Shown one piece after another: positions 23,223 through 31,828 of a stretch of DNA of 64,000 nt. The stretch is from Nomia melanderi (Eukaryota; Arthropoda; Insecta; Hymenoptera; Halictidae): NCBI RefSeq assembly GCF_051020985.1, contig NC_135000.1, positions 124,001-188,000 on the forward strand. Direction: 5' to 3'. Each line of letters starts with the position of its first letter. The first letter of the stretch is position 1. The notes under the pieces are model-generated. The model was not told where the DNA came from. It worked only from the letters and a program-made list of their open reading frames with translations, and did no database searches. Both the position numbers and the translations under genes were made by a program.

Positions 23223-23735
23223 ATCCCCCAGGGGCTGCTGTCTAAGTGCAGTGGTACGGGTGTGGCGATCCCGGGGGTTTAACCAAGCCAAGGCAGGGAC
23301 GAGTGTCTGAACATGGAAGATAGTGAGTTTACTCACTATCCCAGCGGTCCAACCAGTTAGACCGTAAGGGACTTGTACCTCGCGGGTCGGTGCTCGCATC
23401 CGTGAGGATGCTCCGGCCGTTTGGTGTTGGCTGCGAGTGGTTGAAAGCCCGCATGCAGGGCTAGGGACCCCTTTTTCCCGGGTCCCAGCGGATGAGCAGC
23501 GTCCCACCTGCTCCGGTACTATCCGGGCAAAAGTAGAGTTTTTGGAAAGGTAACTCGGCGCTACCAATAGCCTGTCTCCACGGGACTCGTCACCCCCAGG
23601 AGATTACGCTGGTAGGGCATTGTTCCCCGGCTGATTGAGCCTCATCTCTATCCCACGCACGTTGGTGCCTTCTCTATTGGGCCTTCGGGCGGGTACAGTG
23701 GAAGTAAAACTATGGGCCCTCTGTACATGTCTTTT
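23223..23735 (+). repeat. LINE 3' untranslated unit 2 (diverged tandem copy)
   Basis: Directly follows unit 1 and repeats the same order of blocks at lower identity. The hairpin is a perfect 9-bp stem, GATAGTGAG at 23319-23327 with CTCACTATC at 23332-23340, again with loop TTTA. It ends in TGTACATGTCTTTT just before ordinary AT-rich sequence, so this is the likely 3' end of the element. Confidence 0.75.
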
Positions 23736-24079
23736 AACTTATTCTTGGGCAATAATTTGTATTAGAAACCTTGAACATTACAATGAAACAAGTAAAGTAG
23801 TCCAAACCATGTTTATTATAAATAATGTCCGATAAATTTTTCCCTTCTGCGGTTTGTCACTTTTATTAAAGTTTTCGCTCATATCGCCTTTTTGCTGTTT
23901 AATGATATAGCATGTTACATACAGTATATTATATAATTATATTACGTCCGATCTCAATTTACGCGATCTGAATTTAGTAATAGCGAATACGAAATACTTT
24001 TGTTTTCCAAAATGTTATTATTATTATTTCTTTTGTTAAGCTATGTGAAATAACTATATATTTCTAAAACTTATACCAT
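23736..24079. other. Non-coding AT-rich spacer
   Basis: No gene seen. It contains 'caatttacgcgatctgaattt' near 23956, similar in style to the 'tttacgcg' motifs at the start of the following repeat. Confidence 0.4.
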
Positions 24080-25763
24080 CTTTTCTCTTCAATATTTTAT
24101 TTCTTCTTGTACAAACAGGGTCTATTTACGCGACTTTCGTTCGCGTAAAACAAACCCGCGTGGAACGGATTTTCGCGTAAATCGAGCGTCAGGTGCATAT
24201 ATAAAAGGATACCTGTAATTAGTATTATAAATAACAGTATGTAATAATAAACTTATTACATAATGAACTGGCGGCATTTATAGATATTTTCATTTTCATG
24301 GATTACTTTACAAAGCAATCTGTCGTCGATTAAAGAATCCCCTAACGTAAAAATAAAATAAGCTATGTTTATTTAATTTTGGTTAATAAGCACATTATTT
24401 TTGATTTCACAAATTTCGACGTACCATAAATACTTAAATTTTGCAGCATGAAGTTTTCTTTATAATGTGATCGGAGGTTTACGTTATTCACTTGTATTGT
24501 ATTCTTTCGCACATCTCTTTAATTATTATCGAAATAAATAAAAATACAGTTTCAACTTCCACACTTGCCAAATTAAGAATGATAACGTTCGATTAAGCAT
24601 GACGACAATCCTTTTCAAATTTCCGAGGAGAACAAATTATCTTTTGACCCAAATGTCACTGCTCCAGACAAACGAGATATCTGTTAAACACGTGCATGTT
24701 CCGCAGCTTGTGATTTATTTCAACAGCCGGTTTTGGTCAAACACGTCGTAAGAAACTTGTAAGATACGTTATACAATGAGTAAACAAGACGATTAATAAA
24801 ACGGAAGCCCTTAATAATTGAGTATTGCTATACCTTTCGAGCTGCAAAACATCAATTGTATGTTTCTACGTTTATTAATATGAATAATGTAAGAACTTGA
24901 AACGGTTAGGAAAGATCGATGGTTGAACCGTTCTGAAAACGTTCCGCGTTTTAGTTTAATCGGTGTTTCACCTCTTCGTTGGTGTCGAAGGCGAACATCA
25001 CCTAATTGTAATCAGGCCACACGCAGTGAACTAAAGTGGGAAAAAACCTAAAGTAAATTGATATTCTTAAATGTACATAGCAATTGACGACATATTTCAA
25101 ATTTGTGCTGTGAAGCTTCGAAAATGGGGAGAACTGCGTGTCCTAGAGGAGTTCTACTTTCTTTGAAATTGGAGTATTTTGTTTTGCCATATTTTGATTA
25201 CAGATAAGATTGATGTCGAATCTAACTTTATAGCGTTAAAGAGCATTCTTTTGGCTGTATGTGCGTGTAATTTTAAAGCATTAGACCTATTGCAACTCTT
25301 TCAAAAATTTTGAATCAATCCTACCCTTTTGTCAACTTCAATTTTATCTTGTTCTTTTTTTTGCTTTAAATGCCTCTACAAAACCCTAATAATTTCTACG
25401 AGAGCAATTGTTGGACCTGAGTGATGATACCTGTATAAAAGATATTTGCAATAGTAACAGTTGTAGCGATATATTTAATATAATCTACAAAAATTCGGTA
25501 ACCTCACACGGGATAAAATACGACAATAGGTGCTTATTATAAATATAATGCACTTCAAATTGTGAATGTAATTGACAGATATAATCTTTGATGTGTACTG
25601 GCGAATAAGAATTATTTCAAGCGAAATATGAGAGTCTGGTCATTTTAAAATTTCGGTGGCCATTCGCTTTCCTCAGTTCTCAATATCTCCGTTGCCTTGT
25701 ATGATCTTCATGAACAGTTTATAGGATCGCGAACACTTCAGCATTTCACTAACATTATATATA

Positions 25764-26942
25764 CAGGGTGGAAATTATAAAGTACTACAGTCGAGTATAT
25801 CCGAAAATATTGATTATACGCAAAAATGTTTCAGACGGAAGTTGTTCAATACCGAGGGGGGCATCATATGGTGGAATCTTATTTTTCCTGGTGGACATTC
25901 CAAGGTGAGGTGAAGGTCAAATTTCTTTTTTTAAATGGAATGATACGTTTTTTTATCCACCATCAAATAGTGCGTTTTAAGACGAATTCAGCGACCTGTG
26001 CCTCAAGGTCATTCAGGGTCAAACTTGCGGGGAAGTGGAGAAAAGGTGTTATCGTTTTATTTGTACTTTACTTTATGCCTTCGAACGTTAACACCAAAAC
26101 ATAACATGTGTCAATGTCAGCATTACTCAGAACAACATCGTTATCAGTGAAATGAAAACAAACTTACTTACATATTACTGTGATCTTCTTCAACATAGTC
26201 AGTTTACTTTCATTACCATTCGTGCTAAGATATCCTTCGCTGAACGATAGTACTTAAATAAGTGGTGAAAATGGAAATGTATCAAGATTATTTTGATATG
26301 TTTGTGGTACTAGGAGAATGCAGGAACAATTACAGAATGGCTGCTAGTTTGTATGCACAACGCTACCCAGATCGACCATGAAAATCGCATATGGCATTTA
26401 AAGGATTTGAACAGCGTTTCCTCCGTTCAGGTTCTGTGCAAGTGAAAAGAAATCGACCTCGAACTGTAGCTAACAATAAAATCGCTGTGGATGTATTGGC
26501 ACGAGTTAACGTGGATTCTCATGCAAGCAGTAGACAAATTGCAAGAGAACCTGAAATTAGTCACAGAACTGTATTGAGCATTTTACATTCTTATAAGTTC
26601 CATCCGTACCACATAACATTACATCAGGATTTGTACGAAGACGATTTCGTCAAACGATTGAACTTTTGCAATTGGATTCATCAGAAGATAGTTGAAGATC
26701 TTTCGTTTTTACCTAACGTCCCATTTTTTGATGAAGCAACATTTACGAATACTGGCAATGTAAACAGTCATAGCATTCACTACTGGGCAGCTCAAAATCC
26801 GCATTGGATGAGAATAACGGCGATTCAAAATCCACGGACCCTGAACGTTTGGTGCGGCATTATCGACAATTTTGTCATTGGGCCGCACTTTTTCGAAGGA
26901 TGTTTAACTGGGCAAGTTTATGTTAATTTCATACACAATGTA
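25764..26942 (+). mobile_element. Mariner-type transposon, 3' half lost
   Basis: Begins CAGGGTGGAAATTATAAAG at 25764 after a TA dinucleotide, matching both ends of the complete copy at 33516-35386. The long left inverted repeat (to about 26050) is present. The right half is missing because the sequence switches at 26942 to unrelated DNA. Confidence 0.88.
26271..26942 (+). pseudogene. Mariner-type transposase, truncated, with nonsense codon
   Basis: Reading starts at ATG 26271 ('MEMYQDYFDMFVVLGECRNN'), meets an in-frame TGA at 26379, and continues in the same frame from 'MAFKGFEQRFLRSGSVQVK'. The paired helix-turn-helix region ('SRQIAREPEISHRTVLSILH') and the start of the catalytic domain are clear. 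The first Asp is in 'FFDEATFTNTGNVN', followed by 'HYWAAQNPHWMRITA' and 'NVWCGIIDNFVIGPHFFEG'. Homology stops at 'YVNFIHNV' near 26942, so the second and third catalytic Asp are lost. The family is the IS630-Tc1-mariner superfamily, DDxD mariner-like type common in ants and bees. The same TGA occurs in the second copy at 34 kb. Confidence 0.88.
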
Positions 26943-27435
26943 TTTCGACTGCTGTGGCGTATTTTACATGCTGTATATATATGGCGGGTACAATATGAAG
27001 GTAGTGGTAGCGGAGTTGGCCTACGTGGCTTTTGGGGCATCTTCTAGGCTTGTTTCGGATGAGTCAAGCTCAGAGTCGACTGCAGATATGTATCGTGTTG
27101 ACCGTGACGAGTCGAGTTCTGAGTTGACTCGTTGTATTTGTTTCGGATGAGTCGAGCCCGTGACAAGTGCGTGGTGGAGGGAGTAGGGTGTGTTTTAGAA
27201 TTTGTTGGAAATGTGAGTAAGAAGAATGATTGTGGAGGAGAGACTGTTTTTTAAATGCGGGTGGCGAGAGGTTTTGGAGAGAGTTGCGTTGACCTGAGAA
27301 GAGAAAAGACCTGTACACTGCGAGCTATATCGTTTCTATTTATTTGTATTTTATTCAATTATCTATGCCTGTGTCTTTTCTTAAATAAAACATATATAAA
27401 TTCCATTAATACAACATACACTCACACAAAAAAAC
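26943..27435 (+). other. Possible LTR-like fragment upstream of the P450 duplicate
   Basis: No gene. A G-rich stretch (27040-27310) is followed by an AT-rich end with AATAAA at about 27384. The stretch near 27215-27290 resembles the reverse complement of 30300-30390 (shared pieces such as 'gtaagaagaatg' and 'gagagagttgcg'). The two may be pieces of one LTR family. Low certainty. Confidence 0.3.
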
Positions 27436-30045
27436 TAACATGGATCTCCAGGACTGTTCAAACATGAATGTGCATTCTGTAAATAAAATTCGGTGTTTGT
27501 CATCAGCAGGAGTCGATATACATTGCTTATGAGAGTATATTTCAAAAATCGGTAGAAACATGTACAATAATTACTATATAAAATTCATTGAACATAATCA
27601 TCGATACTATGTTTATTATACTTTCACAGCGTGCAATATACTATTAAACAAGGATTGGTGCCAAACTTACATACCACTGTATTCAGAAATAATCATCACC
27701 CAGATGTTTCTATAAAAATTATGCTATAATAAAATAATATATTACAAAAATAGAAGAACGTACTCTACTAATATGTAGCATTGCCATTGCTCGCGGAATT
27801 CACAAGTACGGGAGTGGCAATTTTCCTCGGTACAACGTCGAACCAAAACCCACCCTCAGCTGACATTTGGACCCCACCTTTGCCCAACTTCATCGGTATG
27901 GGTGTTCGTTCATTTGGTTTGAGGTTGCAGCGAGCGAACACATGGAAGAGCAAGACCTTGGACTCGAGCAGCGCGAACCTGTTGCCGATGCACATTCTCG
28001 GACCCAAGCCGAAGGTCAAAAACATTCCGGAATTCAGGATTTTCTTCGGATCGTCGAGGAAACGGTCCGGATTGAACTTCGTAGGCTCCTCAAAGTATTG
28101 AGGATCGGATTGCACCGGGTAAATTGGTATCCAAAGGTACTCATCCTTCTTGACTAGATGCGGCTTTCCTCCTGGCAGAGCAGGCGGCAGTTCGAAAGGT
28201 TTCGTGCAGACTCTGTCCACACCAAAGACCACCGGATACATCCTTAGAGCTTCGTTTATAATAGCGTCTAGATACTTCATGTCGTTAATCGCCTCATACG
28301 TCACCTTTCCTTTGCCGTTCTCCAGCACCCCGTCGATCTCTTCCTGTAACCTCTTTTGAACCTCCGGATTAACTCCTACTTCATATGCAGCAAAGCACAT
28401 CATGGTCGAGGTGCTCTCGAACCCTCCGAAGAAGAAAACAAACGCTTGCGCGGTCATGTCCTCGATCGTCAGTTCTTTGCCTGGACCCAGTTTTCCTCTA
28501 GTTTCCATCATTAACTGAATCATATCCGGTCGCACAATGCCCTGCTCGTCCCTAGCTTTAATGGTCGACGAGATCAAATCCTGGTAGAATTCTTCACTTT
28601 CCTTGTCCATCAGCTTCATACCCAGCAACTGGAAAAGCCTTGGCGAATTGCGCATCAAAAAGAACTTGATAGACCGCCACCTGCCGAAATGGGTGGCCCT
28701 CCTGCCGTACACATAGAACGAGTTGTTACGGTTCGACATCGAATCCGCGGTTACGCCGAAGGCACAGGTGGCGATCACGTCGTTCGTGTATCTGGTGAAC
28801 GTGTCTTTCAACTCCATGGATCTTTCCTTTACGGGTACCGTAGCCAAAATCTCCCCGTACCGTACTGCACACTCGCGCATCAATTCGTACATTGCTTTCA
28901 TTTTGCTGGACGTGAAAGCTCGGCTCAACATGGTTCTCATTTCTTTCCATTTTTCCCCGCGTAAAAAGAATAAGTTCTTACTGAACAGCGGTTCCGATGA
29001 GTTCGTCTGCGCGCGGTGGTCCTGGAAATGCTCGAAATTCTTCACCGTGATGGACTTCAGCAACTCCAGGTCGCGGATCATAATCATCGGCGTGTGGAAA
29101 TCGAAAAAGCCCACGTACTGTGCTTCGGGGTGGACATTGTAAATTTGTTGAACTGTCTCGGCGAAGGTACATTTTTGTACGACCCCTTTCCACATGCTAC
29201 CCAAAACCGGCAACGACGGCGCAGCCGGAATCCCGGCATTGTTGAAGAAACTATACACAGTTTTTAGGTAATAATAGATCGCCGCCGTACCCACGACGAG
29301 CAAAGCCGAGGTCACCGTCCATGCATCAATCATGCTGATCGATTCAACTTACTGGACGATTTGTCATGCATCTATCGCGGAGTACGATAATTGTATTTCT
29401 TCACTGATTCTTCTTTCCCGATAGAGCACGTTTTGGTCATTCAGAGTTCGATGATGTTGATGTAAGATGGAACGCGATCCTAGTAATGGGCTCGTGAATG
29501 CTAGCGGTCTGGCTACTGCGTGCTATGGCGTTATACTGACATCATTCACTCAAACTGCGATCTTTTATTGCATTTCACTGCTTTATGCTATGACAGTGTA
29601 TGCGTTGCGTCGTCACGCTGATCATCGGTCCTGAAATCGTGCATCCCCACCCTGCATTCGCAGTATCTGTCCTTGATTAGTTTAAGTGTTGTATTTGCGT
29701 GTATAATCTGTTATTCCAATCCGCTCCGTTATCTCAAAATGGACGAAATGCCAACATTCGGCTCACGCTGGATGCTGCGTAAGGTGTGTATGTTTCTTGT
29801 TGTTTTGTAGTGGTTTTAATCGGTGATTTTGTTCGGTATTAATCGCAGTTCCGATAACGCAGCATTTGATAAAACGCCACGTCATGCAGATGGGAATTTA
29901 GAAACGTGTCAAAGTCAATTTCAAAAATGTACTCTAAGCTAAATGATTTTAATTCCTCGAGATAGATCATACTATATAATTAAGTTAGTACATAGAACAC
30001 TGATTTCATAAATATCATAGCATTCGAATATTACATCGAGTAACT
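27436..30045. repeat. Tandem duplication unit, copy 2 (holds P450 gene 3)
   Basis: Partner of 13097-15715 plus the first ten or so bases after 17155. The right boundary is near 30045, just past 'tacatcgagtaact', where the two flanks stop matching. It shows the empty target site (single TA) for the Tc1-like element found in the other copy. Confidence 0.9.
27768..29333 (-). CDS. Cytochrome P450, clan 3, CYP9-like (gene 3)
   Basis: An intact single-exon 521-residue paralogue of gene 2, about 474/521 identical by eye count. All catalytic landmarks are kept: W129-K-E-M-R133, 'GGFESTST' at 303-310, 'EALR' at 361-364, 'FNPDRF', and 'FGLGPRMCIG' with Cys448. Differences from gene 2 include L80H, A110T and D111N, A123F, P138R, I246S with A247E, V370F, A375V, G406P, F409S and the 458-495 region ('KLGKGGVQMSAEGG' against 'KLSKKGFQMTAEGG'). 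Many lie where substrate-recognition sites of P450s are expected, so a change of substrate range is plausible. It would sit in the ER membrane and use P450 reductase. It lies between two direct copies of a 2.86 kb repeat. The start at 29333 corresponds exactly to that of gene 2. Confidence 0.95.
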   Translation of the reverse strand: MIDAWTVTSALLVVGTAAIYYYLKTVYSFFNNAGIPAAPSLPVLGSMWKGVVQKCTFAETVQQIYNVHPEAQYVGFFDFHTPMIMIRDLELLKSITVKNFEHFQDHRAQTNSSEPLFSKNLFFLRGEKWKEMRTMLSRAFTSSKMKAMYELMRECAVRYGEILATVPVKERSMELKDTFTRYTNDVIATCAFGVTADSMSNRNNSFYVYGRRATHFGRWRSIKFFLMRNSPRLFQLLGMKLMDKESEEFYQDLISSTIKARDEQGIVRPDMIQLMMETRGKLGPGKELTIEDMTAQAFVFFFGGFESTSTMMCFAAYEVGVNPEVQKRLQEEIDGVLENGKGKVTYEAINDMKYLDAIINEALRMYPVVFGVDRVCTKPFELPPALPGGKPHLVKKDEYLWIPIYPVQSDPQYFEEPTKFNPDRFLDDPKKILNSGMFLTFGLGPRMCIGNRFALLESKVLLFHVFARCNLKPNERTPIPMKLGKGGVQMSAEGGFWFDVVPRKIATPVLVNSASNGNATY

Positions 30046-30770
30046 GTTGTTCCGTCCGATACGAAAGACCCTAATAAAATATTCTAGAAGTTTCGTTTAT
30101 AACATGGACGGGAAAGATAGTTAAGTTTAGTGTCCATTCTTTTTTACTACTATAGTGATTACTATATTATAGATAATGAAAAGGTGGATCTTGAGTAATC
30201 GAGAACTAGAATAAAATATATGTATTTAATAAGATATGGAAACAACACGGACAATACGTAAAAATACAGCTCAATGCCACGGAGGCCAATACACGACTCT
30301 CGCTTCCGCAACTCTCTCACAGGTATTCTCTCCCAAAAATCATTCCCTCCAACGCAAGCATTCTTCTCACTCGCACTCATCACAAACACTCGATTGCACC
30401 TTTGAAAAGCTGGCCCTGCAATCTTAGGTCCACGACGTTGTGCAGGCCACTTTCCCTCGACCGTTTTACAGCCTGTCCTTCACTCACACTCATTCTTACA
30501 TTCACTCTTCTTAAAAATACCTTAACCTACGCTAAAAATTCTAGATACTACACTACTTTTGAGTCTTACTTACTGTAACCGACATATACACCGTCGCGAC
30601 AGCAAACATTTATTTTAGTTAACTTGCAGTGCATACAAAAGGCATAGAATTTTGTCTCTTTCGTCTTAAAAACCGAACAGGTCATAAAATCGGGATGTCC
30701 GAAGGGTCGGCGAAACATATGTACACCGGTACTTACAGACAAGTTTCAACCCGCAGGAAATTTCGCGCGA
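30046..30770. other. Non-coding, possible reversed LTR piece
   Basis: No gene seen. The part at 30160-30470, read on the minus strand, resembles the LTR-like sequence at 27200-27390 and ends with AT-rich sequence holding a possible polyadenylation signal. It may be one LTR of the BEL/Pao element whose integrase follows, but its orientation is opposite, so this is uncertain. Confidence 0.3.
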
Positions 30771-31696
30771 TATTAAAAACCTAAAAGAAGGCAAAGGATT
30801 AGGATCGAAAAGTAAACTCAGATGTTTAAATCCGCTTTTAGACTCAAGTTGCATTATACCTGTCGGGAGCAGGCTTACAAATGCAAAAGTGAGCTATTCC
30901 AGTAAATATCCAATCTTATTACCGCGCAATGATCATATTACAACATTAATCATTCGTCACGAACACGAAAAAAGTTGGCATGCAGGGGTGCAAGCCACTC
31001 TAAACATAATCAGAAAGTTATTGGCCAATAGATGGAAGGAATAAAATTCGCCACATAATTCGTCAGTCTATACCTTATAGTAGATTAAACCTTAAGCTCC
31101 CAAAATACCCAATGGATAATCTGCCTGAACATCGTGTAACACAGTCTAGAGTATTTGAGAACGTGGGGCTCGACTATTGTGGTCCATTTTCACTTAAAGA
31201 AAAGAAATTTCGGAACACTGGGAGGGTGAAATCTTATGTAGCAGTGTTTGCCTGCTTCAGTACAAGGGCCGTTCATCTAGAACTGGTCACTGACCTAACC
31301 ACCGAAACATGTCTAGAGGCGGTAAAACGTTTTTGCTCTAGAAGGGAAAAACCTAAAAACATTTACTCGGACGAAGCATCCAGTTTCGTAGGAGCCAAAA
31401 ATGAAATCATAAAGGTTCGAGCATTTTTCCTAAACAATGAAACTCGAGTTAAACTTCAACACTTCTCTCTCTCTGAAGGAATTGATCGGCATTTTTTGCT
31501 CCCTCGATCACCGCACTTCGGTGGCATGTGGAAAACTGCCGGCAAGTCATTTAAGCATCATTTGTACCGCACAGTAGGCGAATCATTGTTCACATAAGAA
31601 AAATTCAACACACGCATAATTGAAACAGAGGCAATATTGAATTTACGACCTTTGACTCCATTGTTCAATGATCCAAATGATCCAAGTAATGTTTAA
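30771..31696 (+). pseudogene. BEL/Pao retrotransposon integrase fragment
   Basis: Translation from 30771 shows the region before the integrase ('SRLTNAKVSY'), a zinc-binding part ('YPILLPRNDHITTLIIRHEH ... WHAG'), and, after a frameshift and stop near 31035-31050, the core ('DNLPEHRV', 'GLDYCGPFSLKEKKF', 'FACFSTRAVHLELV', 'YSDEASSFVGAKNE', 'SPHFGGMWKTAGKSFKHHL'). The third catalytic position, normally Glu in 'GLWE', is Lys here. After a stop at 31595 the reading continues as 'NLRPLTPLFNDPNDP'. This pattern belongs to BEL/Pao elements. No gag, protease or RT was found upstream, so only the 3' end of the pol region survives. Confidence 0.85.
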
Positions 31697-31828
31697 CATT
31701 GTAAATAATCCGAATTATTTCTGTGGTATTAATGGTATTTTAAATGTTTTATTTTTTAAAAAACACAGGAGTAGATAGTTGAATAAAATACAAATAAATA
31801 GAAATGATATAGCTCGCACTGTACAGGC

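Larger units (their letters stand above)
17587..23735 (+). mobile_element. R1-clade LINE with inverted 5' part and tandem 3' units
   Basis: A composite non-LTR retrotransposon of about 6.1 kb. From left to right: the ORF1 N-terminal part on the minus strand (17587-18471), a GC-balanced stretch that could be 5' leader (18472-18940), the ORF1 zinc-knuckle part on the plus strand (18951-19644), ORF2 with apurinic-type endonuclease and reverse transcriptase (19647-22611), then two related 3' units ending in TGTACATGTCTTTT. No poly(A) tail is seen. Clade assignment rests on three CCHC knuckles in ORF1, ORF2 domain order, and the C-terminal 'LTGHGSMNAYLFERGL ... C-x-CG ... H-x4-EC' pattern. The element is dead. 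Confidence 0.85.
24080..26942 (+). repeat. 2.86 kb direct repeat, copy 1
   Basis: Aligns with 31829-34691 at very high identity (by eye in the mid to high nineties), in the same orientation and offset by about 7750 bases. The first 1.68 kb is non-coding and begins with a CAGGGTCTATTTACGCGA motif and several 'cgcgtaaa' pieces that recall pogo/Tigger-type ends. The remainder is the left part of a mariner-type transposon (from 25764). This copy stops abruptly at about 26942 inside the transposase gene. With copy 2 it brackets P450 gene 3. Confidence 0.9.

Noticed and set aside
22803..23340. Possible CRISPR-like or satellite repeats in the LINE 3' region
   Set aside because: Only two diverged units are present and they belong to the LINE 3' region; no array with spacers exists in the window.
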